A stretch of DNA of 10,363 nt, from the NCBI GenBank assembly GCA_017553245.1, contig JAFZMT010000219.1, positions 1-10,363 of the forward strand, read 5' to 3'. This document shows, piece after piece, positions 1 to 7,000 of this stretch; the first letter of the stretch is position 1, and each line of letters starts with the position of its first letter. This DNA is from Methanomicrobium sp. (GTDB taxonomy: Archaea > Halobacteriota > Methanomicrobia > Methanomicrobiales > Methanomicrobiaceae). The notes under the pieces are model-generated. The model did no database searches and was not told the DNA's origin. It saw nothing but the letters and a program-made list of their open reading frames with translations. Position numbers and translations under genes: made by a program.

Positions 1-481
1 CGGCGATACCCTTAACGCCGCCGAATCTGTCTTCGCAGATGAAATCGCCTTCCATTACCGGAATGCTCCAGCATTTTCTGCCGCCGACCTCGACACGCGA
101 TTCGTATTTGTCGCCGAAGAATCTTATCTGGGTGTTGAACCTTGTCGTCTTTACATCCGGAAATCCGTCAAAGACGGCGGTGGTCGCTGCCGTGAGGATG
201 CACTGCGATACCCTGTCGGCAACGTTCTCCTTGAGGCTCTTTCTTGCCGTGCAGATAAATATCGAGATTCCGGGTCTGCCGTCGGGGGTCTCGGAGGGTT
301 CGTAGAGTCTTTCGATTCCGGCTTCGCAGGGGCAGTAGATTGCCGATGTCGCAAAGCCGGTTGCCTCAACAGCCGCAATCTTTGCAAGTTCGTAGGAGTC
401 AGCCGTTATTATGACACGCGAGAACCATATCGGGAATGCTTCCGCATATGTGTCGATGATTTCAACGCCGTTTATCTTCAT
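1..481 (-). CDS. ftr: Formylmethanofuran:tetrahydromethanopterin formyltransferase, N-terminal part (cut by left edge)
   Basis: Ftr moves the formyl group from formylmethanofuran to N5 of tetrahydromethanopterin, the second step of CO2 reduction to methane, in the cytoplasm. Reading leftward from the ATG at 481 gives 160 uninterrupted residues. They begin MKINGVEIIDTYAEAFPI and include EATGFATSAIYCPCEAGIER, SETPDGRPG, FFGDKYESRVEVGGRKCW and MEGDFICED. These line up along their whole length with the N-terminal half of known Ftr proteins, which are about 300 residues long, so roughly 45% of the gene is missing beyond the edge. The start is well supported: it gives the family's usual N-terminus, and AGGTGA lies 4 nt upstream. 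A 99-bp spacer separates it from the cyclo-ligase gene upstream. In some organisms Ftr works in formaldehyde oxidation instead, but the methanogen-like context favours methanogenesis. Confidence 0.95.
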   Translation of the reverse strand, partial: MKINGVEIIDTYAEAFPIWFSRVIITADSYELAKIAAVEATGFATSAIYCPCEAGIERLYEPSETPDGRPGISIFICTARKSLKENVADRVSQCILTAATTAVFDGFPDVKTTRFNTQIRFFGDKYESRVEVGGRKCWSIPVMEGDFICEDRFGGVKGIA

Positions 482-485
482 AATT

Positions 486-560
486 TCACCTTTTGGATAA
501 AAATGAGAGTTTTTGGGTTTGTTTAAGGTGTATTCTTGGTTTGTTTCGGATTTTAAGTAT
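486..560 (-). promoter_or_regulatory. Likely ftr promoter and ribosome binding site
   Basis: On the minus strand, AGGTGA (491-486) sits 4 nt before the ftr ATG. Further upstream, ATACTTAAAA (560-551) resembles an archaeal TATA box and would place the transcript start near 529, giving a leader of about 48 nt. A second AT-rich candidate (CCTTAAACAA, around 519-528) would give a leader of about 20 nt. The binding site is clear; which TATA-like element is used is not. Confidence 0.5.
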
Positions 561-580
561 TCAGTCTTGAAATTTGCCGT

Positions 581-1156
581 TTATTTCTTCTGGAATGCAA
601 TGCCGTTCTCGGTGATTACATAGTCGACGGGAACGTCAAACTCTTCGGTCGGGACTTTCTCGGCTTCCTGACATGCGAATGCCATTGCGACTGTCTTGAT
701 TCCCGGGTTCTTGTCGAGGAATCTGTCGTAGTATCCCGAGCCGTATCCGAGCCTTGAACCGTACTTGTCGAAGGCAAGCATGGGCAGGATGACGACGTCG
801 ACGGCGCCGTCGGGGACGGGGATCTCATGTCCGATGGGTTCGGGCACGTTGAAGGTGCTCGGAACGAGGTGGTTGAGATCCTTTAAGTAGGAAAGGCGCA
901 GGCTGTGGTCTTCCTTGACGATGATGGGGACGACGAGGGGGTTGCCTGCCGCAAGAAGCATCTCGAGGAACGGTCTTGTGTTGACCTCGGCTTCTTTGGA
1001 GACGAAGCCCATTACGGTCTCGCCGGGCTTGATGATTGCGAATGTGTTCTTACAGATCTGCTCACTTTTGATGCGCTTCTCTTCGGGGGTTAAACTGTTT
1101 CTGCGCTCGCGCATTATGTCGCGGAGCTTATTTTTCTCTTCACGCAGCATGTGCAT
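581..1156 (-). CDS. 5-formyltetrahydrofolate cyclo-ligase family protein (MTHFS-like)
   Basis: Family members use ATP to convert 5-formyltetrahydrofolate to 5,10-methenyltetrahydrofolate. The protein has 191 residues, the usual length. The basic N-terminus (KNKLRDIMRERRNSLTPEEK, residues 8-27) matches the family's nucleotide-binding start. Residues 50-60 (GFVSKEAEVNT) and the FDKYGSRLGYGSGYYDRFL stretch (129-147) are hallmarks; the usual GxGxGYYDR loop carries Ser140 in the variable position. It lies directly upstream of ftr, so in a cell that mainly uses tetrahydromethanopterin the real substrate may be a formyl-pterin of that kind or a minor folate pool; this is inference. The start at 1156 has GGTGA 9 nt upstream. 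The in-frame ATG at 1150 is an alternative that fits leaderless transcription from the TATA box at 1182-1173. The family assignment is firm, the substrate is not. Confidence 0.9.
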   Translation of the reverse strand: MHMLREEKNKLRDIMRERRNSLTPEEKRIKSEQICKNTFAIIKPGETVMGFVSKEAEVNTRPFLEMLLAAGNPLVVPIIVKEDHSLRLSYLKDLNHLVPSTFNVPEPIGHEIPVPDGAVDVVILPMLAFDKYGSRLGYGSGYYDRFLDKNPGIKTVAMAFACQEAEKVPTEEFDVPVDYVITENGIAFQKK

Positions 1157-1165
1157 ATAGGTTGG

Positions 1166-1182
1166 TCACCGGAATATTTAGA
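1166..1182 (-). promoter_or_regulatory. TATA-like box and weak ribosome binding site before the cyclo-ligase gene
   Basis: On the minus strand TCTAAATATT (1182-1173) is a good archaeal TATA box match and is followed closely by GGTGA (1170-1166). A start site about 26 nt downstream of this box would fall at 1150-1156, on the start codon itself. The GGTGA would then lie outside the transcript and matter only for read-through from upstream. The two signals therefore favour different starts. Confidence 0.4.
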
Positions 1183-1204
1183 ATTGCTCATGAACGCATA
1201 CGGT

Positions 1205-1252
1205 CGGCATCGGATAAATGCCGCATGCGGGAATTTTTGCCGCAGTCTGCGG
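1205..1252. repeat. Cluster of three short inverted repeats
   Basis: Three perfect dyads lie within 48 bp between the ROK kinase and the cyclo-ligase gene. CGGCAT (1205-1210) pairs with ATGCCG (1218-1223). CCGCATGCGG (1221-1230) is a 10-bp palindrome. CCGCAG-T-CTGCGG (1240-1252) has 6-bp arms. The last two share the half-site CCGCA/TGCGG with centres about 20 bp apart, two helical turns. This could be a terminator hairpin set for the kinase gene or an operator upstream of the cyclo-ligase. Confidence 0.5.
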
Positions 1253-1263
1253 GCGCCGTTTCA

Positions 1264-1280
1264 CAAAAGTTAATCAAAAA
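1264..1280 (-). terminator. Possible T-rich terminator after the ROK kinase gene
   Basis: Just past the kinase stop codon, the minus strand reads TTTTTGATTAACTTTTG, two T-runs as expected for archaeal oligo-T termination. The runs are short, so support is modest. Confidence 0.3.
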
Positions 1281-1283
1281 CAG

Positions 1284-2324
1284 TTATTTTTCTTCCGTCG
1301 CCTGCTGCCTTCCAAGCGAGAGGGCGCAGTTGTATGCCGCGCCGTAAAGCGGCGCCTTTCCTTCAAGTCGGCTTAAGCGAATCTCGGGCGTGGGCAGGTA
1401 TTTGTCGATATATTTGAGGATGCCCGCTATAATGAGTTCGCCGTTGTTTATCGCGACCGAACCGTCAAGTATTATGACCGCGGGGGAGTAAGCCGCAATT
1501 ATCGAGGATACGGCACGGGCATTTACCTTTGAGAGTTCCTCGTAAAAGCCCGCAAATACCCCAAAGCCGCCACATCCGTCCGCACCTGCTGCGTCCGAAT
1601 CCGCGCCGGATTCCGTATTCTTTAATTCCTCTTTTATGCCCGCAAATATGTCCGCGGCTGTCGGAAGTATCGCGGAACACTTCATCGGAATCTGATTTTT
1701 GCGGCAGTATGCCCTGAAAAAGTGCGGAATGCCGCGTCCCGAGGCATAACCCTCCCAGTGACCGGTATGACCGCAGCTGCATCGGACGGAATATACGTCG
1801 TCCACGAAGAGATGCCCTACTTCACCCGCATTTCCGGTATTTCCGAGAAGGAGGCGACCGTCGGCGATAACGCCGCAGCCGATACCCGTGGACATGGAGA
1901 TATATACGACGTTGTTGCGGTCGCTGTGATCTCCGGCACCGTCAATACCGACTTCCCCGAGAACCCCGCAGTTACAGTCGTTCATGACGAAAACGGGCTT
2001 ATGAAATTCGTTTTCAAGCGGCGCTTTTATGGGAACGACCGGAAACAAAAGATTCGGGGAGTGAATCAGCTCCCCTTTTTCGGGGTTGTAAGGACCCGGG
2101 ACGGATACGCCGAGGGCTTTCGCGGAGGCAATATCATCCGCGGTTAAGTTGGAGCGTATGAGGTCGATGACGGCTTCTGAGTAGATTTCTCCGCCGCTTC
2201 CCTCCCGCGGTGTCGGGACTTTCGCATACCTTACAATCGTATCGTCTTTGAAGAGTGCGACACGCAGATTTGAACCGCCCATGTCAACCGCGATTATCGG
2301 ATCGGGAAAGCTCTCTTTTGCCAT
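1284..2324 (-). CDS. ROK-family sugar kinase (glucokinase-like)
   Basis: A cytoplasmic kinase predicted to phosphorylate a hexose or N-acetylhexosamine with ATP. The 346 residues show the ROK plan. Phosphate-1 motif AVDMGGSNLRVALF is at 12-25. The catalytic segment MNDCNCGVLGEV holds Asp116. The phosphate-2 region STGIGCGVIADGRLLLGN is at 145-162. The zinc-site motif has His171 followed by C182-S-C-G-H-T-G-H189-W-E. Bacterial ROK proteins usually have a third Cys where this one has His189; the GHWE form is familiar from archaeal members. Adenosine-side glycines lie near 288 (LDGSV) and 326-329 (LYGAA). Residues about 236-258 form a Gly/Ala/Asp-rich low-complexity stretch, probably a surface loop. 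Sugar specificity cannot be read from the sequence. Methanogens that store glycogen could use such an enzyme, but no glycogen gene is in view. The ATG at 2324 has GGAG just 2 nt upstream and a TATA-like box about 22 nt upstream. Confidence 0.9.
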   Translation of the reverse strand: MAKESFPDPIIAVDMGGSNLRVALFKDDTIVRYAKVPTPREGSGGEIYSEAVIDLIRSNLTADDIASAKALGVSVPGPYNPEKGELIHSPNLLFPVVPIKAPLENEFHKPVFVMNDCNCGVLGEVGIDGAGDHSDRNNVVYISMSTGIGCGVIADGRLLLGNTGNAGEVGHLFVDDVYSVRCSCGHTGHWEGYASGRGIPHFFRAYCRKNQIPMKCSAILPTAADIFAGIKEELKNTESGADSDAAGADGCGGFGVFAGFYEELSKVNARAVSSIIAAYSPAVIILDGSVAINNGELIIAGILKYIDKYLPTPEIRLSRLEGKAPLYGAAYNCALSLGRQQATEEK

Positions 2325-2337
2325 CTCTCCATCTCTG

Positions 2338-2353
2338 TTTATTAAATTTAAAG
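2338..2353 (-). promoter_or_regulatory. TATA-like box before the ROK kinase gene
   Basis: On the minus strand CTTTAAATTTAATAAA (2353-2338) fits an archaeal TATA box. Its centre lies 22-23 nt before the kinase ATG, so transcription would begin at or within a few bases of the start codon. It occupies nearly all of the 34-bp gap to the gene upstream. This argues for an independent promoter even though the two genes are so close. Confidence 0.5.
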
Positions 2354-2358
2354 CACGT

Positions 2359-2697
2359 TTACATCACTTTATTTACTTCTTCGGAGATCTGCGGCAGCGA
2401 AATCCTTCCGATAGGGGTTATTTTGCCGTTTACTATGACCATCGGAATCGGCGGCTGGTCTTTCTCCACAATCTCGGCTATGTGGTCGGGAATGCCGTCA
2501 TCGAGGAGAGTAAGCCTTACCTCGACCTTATCCCCGTAGATATGTGCGAATCTCTCGCGGAGTGCATCGACCGCGTTTACAAGCTTCTCGGAGGGGGCGC
2601 ATTTTTCCAGATCGCAGGTTCTGTCGCCGTCGCAGGGGAAGGGACCGCAGAACGAATCCTTAAATCCGGCAATCTCAACAAGTATCGTATTACTCAT
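2359..2697 (-). CDS. Small thioredoxin-like protein with a four-cysteine motif
   Basis: No specific name is recognised. Starting at the ATG at 2697 the product has 112 residues. It begins with a beta-strand-like segment (TILVEIAGF) followed by a cysteine cluster, C17-GPFP-C22-DGDRT-C28-DLEK-C33. After a helical stretch (about 36-52) comes a strand (KVEVRLTLLD) and then PPIPMVIVNGKITPIGRIS (82-100). This last part resembles the cis-proline strand and the NG turn of small thioredoxin/glutaredoxin-fold proteins. The spacing CGPFPC looks like a CGPC active site lengthened by two residues. The four cysteines could serve redox chemistry or bind zinc or an Fe-S cluster. An in-frame upstream ATG at 2766 would add 23 residues encoded by the A-tract flank and the promoter; the inner start is preferred because the TATA box at 2731-2720 would otherwise lie inside the gene. 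No Shine-Dalgarno is seen, consistent with a leaderless message. It lies 34 bp upstream of the ROK gene, on the same strand. Confidence 0.75.
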   Translation of the reverse strand: MSNTILVEIAGFKDSFCGPFPCDGDRTCDLEKCAPSEKLVNAVDALRERFAHIYGDKVEVRLTLLDDGIPDHIAEIVEKDQPPIPMVIVNGKITPIGRISLPQISEEVNKVM

Positions 2698-2719
2698 ACA
2701 GGATAATTTGCAGGTCTTA

Positions 2720-2731
2720 CTATATTTATCC
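2720..2731 (-). promoter_or_regulatory. TATA box of the thioredoxin-like gene
   Basis: The minus strand reads GGATAAATATAG (2731-2720), a near-ideal archaeal TATA box. Its centre is about 28 nt upstream of the ATG at 2697, so the transcript should start at or next to the start codon. The absence of a ribosome binding site there agrees. The A-tract array begins 11 bp further upstream. Confidence 0.6.
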
Positions 2732-2742
2732 ATGGAAAAAGT

Positions 2743-2864
2743 AATCAAAAAGCAATCAAAGAGCACTCAAAAAACAATCAAAAAACAATCAAAGAGCAAT
2801 CAAAAAACAATCAATCAACAATCAAAAAGCAAACGAAAAAACAATCAAAAAACAAACGAAAACC
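2743..2864. repeat. 11-bp tandem array of phased A-tracts
   Basis: Eleven consecutive units fit the consensus AATCAAAAAAC. Units start at 2743, 2754, 2765, 2776, 2787, 2798, 2809, 2820, 2831, 2843 and 2854; one unit (2831-2842) is 12 bp. Common variants are GAGC or AAGC ends, and AAACG replaces AATCA in units 9 and 11. The A-runs (mostly 5-6 bases, some broken by G, absent in unit 7) therefore recur once per helical turn on one strand. Such phasing is known to give static DNA curvature. The array lies in the divergent spacer between the thioredoxin-like gene and carA, next to the former's TATA box. Confidence 0.9.
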
Positions 2865-2923
2865 AGCCGCCGGAAAAATACGTTTCACGTTAAAAAGCCG
2901 CGACAAAATAACAGTGTAATATT

Positions 2924-2962
2924 CGTGAAATCAGAATTTACGCGAAATTCGGATATTTATCC
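2924..2962. promoter_or_regulatory. Inverted repeats upstream of carA, possible operator
   Basis: CGTGAAAT (2924-2931) faces ATTTACG (2936-2942) as an imperfect dyad with a 4-bp gap, and GGATA-TT-TATCC (2951-2962) is a perfect dyad. TTTCACG also occurs inverted at 2883-2889. The 324-bp spacer 2698-3021 holds these, the A-tract array and both promoters, and no convincing gene. A role in controlling carAB is plausible from position alone; no known regulator site is recognised. Confidence 0.35.
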
Positions 2963-2980
2963 GTAAAGTTACAATAGCGA

Positions 2981-2990
2981 TAATTAATAA
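2981..2990 (+). promoter_or_regulatory. Possible TATA box of carAB
   Basis: TAATTAATAA lies 32-41 nt before the carA ATG and would place transcription start near 3011-3013, giving a leader of about 10 nt with no Shine-Dalgarno sequence. The whole stretch 2940-3021 is AT-rich, and the dyad at 2951-2962 also contains a TATA-like core, so the choice is uncertain. Confidence 0.35.
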
Positions 2991-3021
2991 GATCTGACAA
3001 ACAAATTATAATGATTATTTA

Positions 3022-4077
3022 ATGAAAGCAGTTCTGGGTCTTGAAAACGGCAAATATGTTGTCGGCGAAGGATTTGGAGTGGAAGGCTCCTGCAGCGGAG
3101 AACTCGTATTCACAACCGAGATGGGCGGTTATATGGAATCGCTCACGGATCCGAGTTATGCGGGTCAGATTCTGATGTTCACATACCCGCTCATCGGAAA
3201 CTACGGTGTCGACGTGCAGAACTTCCAAAGTCCGAAGGTGAACGCACTGGGCTGTGTCGTTCACGAACTCTGCCGGCATCCGTCCGCAGGTAAATCCCTG
3301 CAATCTTTTTTTGAAGAGAATAATCTGTTCGGCATCTCCGGTGTCGATACAAGGAAATTAACAATCGATGCCAGGGTGTCGGGAACACCGCGTGCCGCCC
3401 TCATTGTCGGCGACGACAACGGCGAATATGCCGTCGAATGCGCTAAAAAAGTGCCCTCAATCTCCGACATCAACCTTCTCGAGCAGGTATCCTGCAAAAA
3501 ACCCTTCAGAATACCGGGCAAAGGAAAGAGGATAGCCATCATCGATATGGGTATCAAGAAGAATATCGCGCTCTCCCTGCGCAAACGCGATGCCGACCTC
3601 TATATCTTCCCCTATAACGCGAAACCCTCCGAGGTCGAGGCGTGCGAACCGCAGGCACTCTTTATCACGAACGGTCCCGGAGACCCCGCGGCGGCTGTCG
3701 ATGCCGTTGCGTGCGCCAAATACTTCATCGGCAAGATACCGGTCTTCGGAATCTGCATGGGCAATCAGGTTCTGGGACTCGCCTTCGGCGCCGAGACCTA
3801 TAAGATGAAATTCGGACACCGCGGCTCAAATCAGCCGGTCAAGAGAAACGACGGCTCAATATTTATCACCACCCAGAATCACGGATTTGCCGTGGATGCC
3901 GACACACTCCCAAGCGACTGCAAAGTCTATTTTACGAACTTGAACGACGGAACTCTCGAAGGATTCTGCTCCGAAGACCTCGACGTGTTCTGCGTTCAGT
4001 TCCACCCCGAAGCGCACGGGGGACCGCTCGACACCGAAAGACCGATTTTTGACATGATGTATAAGAGGATCAAATAA
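3022..4077 (+). CDS. carA: Carbamoyl-phosphate synthetase, small (glutaminase) subunit
   Basis: CarA hydrolyses glutamine and passes ammonia through a tunnel to CarB. The 351-residue protein has the CarA N-terminal domain (about 1-150, with GELVFTTEMGGYMESLTDPS and GISGVDTRKLT) followed by a class-I glutamine amidotransferase domain (about 170-351). The catalytic triad is visible: nucleophile Cys245 in VFGICMGNQVLGLAFGA, and His328 and Glu330 in QFHPEA. KMKFGHRGSNQPV (261-273) and TTQNHGFAV (283-291) are typical CarA motifs. The nucleophile elbow reads GICMGNQ rather than the bacterial GICLGHQ. Length is slightly below the bacterial 380 or so, as usual for archaea. The ATG at 3022 gives the expected N-terminus; no Shine-Dalgarno is seen. 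The stop overlaps the carB start by one base (TAATG, 4075-4079), which implies translational coupling. Confidence 0.97.
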   Translation: MKAVLGLENGKYVVGEGFGVEGSCSGELVFTTEMGGYMESLTDPSYAGQILMFTYPLIGNYGVDVQNFQSPKVNALGCVVHELCRHPSAGKSLQSFFEENNLFGISGVDTRKLTIDARVSGTPRAALIVGDDNGEYAVECAKKVPSISDINLLEQVSCKKPFRIPGKGKRIAIIDMGIKKNIALSLRKRDADLYIFPYNAKPSEVEACEPQALFITNGPGDPAAAVDAVACAKYFIGKIPVFGICMGNQVLGLAFGAETYKMKFGHRGSNQPVKRNDGSIFITTQNHGFAVDADTLPSDCKVYFTNLNDGTLEGFCSEDLDVFCVQFHPEAHGGPLDTERPIFDMMYKRIK

Positions 4078-7000
4078 TGCCGCTGAAGACAAATATCAAA
4101 AAAGTCCTGCTTATCGGTTCCGGACCGATTCAAATCGGTCAGGCTGCGGAGTTTGACTTCTCGGGCTCGCAGGCATGCCGTTCGCTGCGCGAGGAGGGTA
4201 TCGAGGTAGTTCTCGTCAACTCCAACCCCGCGACCATTCAGACCGACCCCGAGATGGCGGACATCATCTATGTCGAGCCGCTGAAAGCATCTGTGATTGC
4301 CAAGATTATAGAGAAGGAGAAGCCCGACGGCATCCTAAGCGGTATGGGCGGACAGACGGGTCTTAACCTGACCGCCGAACTTGCCGAGATGGGCGCACTC
4401 AAGGACGTCGAGATCCTCGGAACGCCGCTGGACGCCATCTATAAGGGCGAGGACAGGGAGCAGTTCAAGAATCTGATGACCGAGATCGGAGAGCCGATTC
4501 CGAGGAGCATGATCCTCGAGTCCATGAGCCAGATTGACGAGGCTCTCGATAAAGTCGGTCTTCCGGCGATTATCCGCCCCGCATATACCTTAGGCGGAGC
4601 GGGCGGCGGCGTTGCCCACAATGTCGAGGAACTGAGAAGAATCATTGAACTGGGACTTCAGCGCTCGAGAATTCATCAGGTTCTCGTCGAGGAGAGCGTA
4701 ATCGGCTGGAAAGAGATTGAGTTCGAGGTCATGCGTGACTCGGCGGATACCTGTATCATCATCTGCGGCATGGAAAACGTCGACCCGATGGGTATCCACA
4801 CGGGTGAGAGCGTTGTCGTGGCGCCGATTCTCACACTCCGCGACGACGAGTTCCAGAAACTCCGCACCGCAGCCATCAAGATCATCCGCGCTCTGGGCGT
4901 TCAGGGCGGCTGCAACATCCAGATGGCTTACAAGGACGGGGATTACAGGATTATCGAGGTCAATCCGCGTGTCTCGCGTTCGTCGGCGCTGGCATCGAAA
5001 GCAACCGGATATCCGATTGCAAGGGTTTCGGCAAAGATTGCCGTGGGACTCCGTCTCGACGAGATCAAGAACACGGTCACGGGATGCACACCCGCATCCT
5101 TCGAGCCGGCAATCGACTACGTGGTCGTAAAGGTCCCGCGCTGGCCTTTCGACAAGTTCAAGAACGCGGACAGGACGCTTACGACCGCGATGAAGAGCAC
5201 GGGCGAGGTCATGTCAATCGGACGCACCCTTGAGGAGGCGTTCATGAAGGCACGCCGCTCCCTCGATACCGATGTCACGGTGCACACCTCCAAGAAGGAG
5301 ATTGCGATGCTCCTTCAGAATCCGACGGATGAGCGTTTCGGATGCCTATTTGACGCATTCAGGCAGGGATTCACGGTTGATGCCGTCCACGACATGACCT
5401 ATATCGACGGTTTCTTCCTCCGGAAGATTGCCAACATCGTCGAGATTGAGAAGAGCCTTCAGAACAACCCGACCGACGGTGACATAAAGAAGGCGAAGCA
5501 TTTCGGATTCTCAATCGAGGAGATCTGCGAGCTTACCGGAAAGAATGCCGACGATGTCGAGAAACTCGTCGGAATGCCGGTTTACAAGATTGTCGATACC
5601 TGCGCCGCGGAATTCCCGGCATCCACACCGTATTTCTATTCCACCTCGGATGAGGAGTGCGAGATTGTCAGAAGCGGCAAAGAAAAGGTCTTAATCATCG
5701 GTTCGGGACCGATAAGAATCGGTCAGGGTATAGAGTTCGATTACTGCACGGTTCATGCGGTCATGGCTCTCCGTGAGCAGGGTATCGAGGTTCATATCGT
5801 CAACAACAACCCCGAGACGGTCTCGACCGACTTCGATACCTCGGACAGGCTCTTCTTCGAGCCGATGAAACTCGAGGATATCATGAATATCCTGAGGAAG
5901 GACGATTATTCGGGTATCATGGTGCAGTTCGGCGGTCAGAACTCCGTCAACCTCGCTCTCCACATCGAGAGGGAGATTAAAAAATACGGACTTAAGACAA
6001 AGATTCTCGGAACGTCGCCGGACTCGATGGATATCGCCGAAGACAGGGACAGGTTCAGCCAGATTCTGGAGAAACTGAATATTAGGTCGCCGGCGAACGG
6101 CTCGGCATATTCCGAGGCGGAGGCTTTCGAGATTGCCCGCAAGATCGGTTATCCGCTCCTTGTCCGCCCGTCCTACGTTCTCGGCGGCCGTGCGATGGAG
6201 CTTGTTCACGACGATATCGAGCTTCAGAACTATATCAAGGAGGCTGTCAGAGTCAGCAGACAGCACCCCGTTCTTCTGGATTCGTTCCTTCAGAACGCCA
6301 TCGAACTTGACGTTGATGCGGTCTGCGACGGCGAGGATATACTCATCGGCGGCATTATGGAGCATATCGAGGAGGCAGGTGTCCACTCGGGAGATTCGGC
6401 ATGCGTTATTCCCACGCAGTCGCTCTCGGATGAGGTCGTTGCGACCGTCCGCGATTACACGAGAAAGATTGCTCTGGGACTCAATGTGGTCGGTCTTATC
6501 AATATCCAGTATGCGGTAAAGGACAATACGGTCTATATCATCGAGGCGAATCCGCGTGCAAGCAGGACGGTTCCTTTCGTTTCCAAGGCTACGGGCTTGC
6601 CGCTTGCCAAGATTGCCGCCCGCGTCATGTGCGGTCACAAGCTTAAGGAGATGAACTTTAAGGAGCGCCATTTAAAGCATGTCGCGGTCAAAGAGGTTCT
6701 TCTGCCGTTTAACAAGCTTCCGGGCGTGGATACGGTTTTGGGTCCCGAGATGAAGAGTACGGGCGAGGTCATGGGTATAGACTACGACTTCGGACGTGCC
6801 TACTTCAAGGCATGTATAAGTGCGGATAACCCGCTGCCGCTCGAAGGCAATGTGTTTATCTCAATCGGCGATGAGGACAAGTCCAAGATAATTCCGATTG
6901 CGAGGAAACTGAAAGATCTCGGACTTTCCCTTATCGGCACCAGCGGAACGGTCGAGTTCCTTGAGGCGCACGGCATCGATGCCGAGCTTGTGAGGAAGGT

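Noticed and set aside
1722..2147. A 141-codon plus-strand frame opposite the ROK kinase.
   Set aside because: It is antisense to the conserved kinase core, with no recognisable domain; a codon-bias shadow.
2698..2766. N-terminal extension of the thioredoxin-like gene to an ATG at 2766.
   Set aside because: It would encode MLFDCFLITFSMDKYSKT-like text from the promoter and the first repeat units, with no family resemblance. The strong TATA box at 2731-2720 would then lie inside the gene.
2743..2864. CRISPR-like array.
   Set aside because: Units are only 11 bp and directly adjacent with no unique spacers, and no cas gene is in the window.
2732..2893. A 53-codon open frame rich in Lys, Gln, Ser and Asn running through the A-tract array.
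   Set aside because: The 11-bp unit contains no stop in any frame, so an open frame is expected from the repeat itself. The composition simply reflects the repeat, a 12-bp unit shifts the phase, there is no ribosome binding site, and its ATG overlaps the opposite-strand promoter.
5691..6671. A 326-codon open frame on the minus strand inside carB.
   Set aside because: It lies wholly antisense to a well-conserved region of carB. Codon bias in the GC-rich gene removes stops on the opposite strand. Its product shows no recognisable motif.
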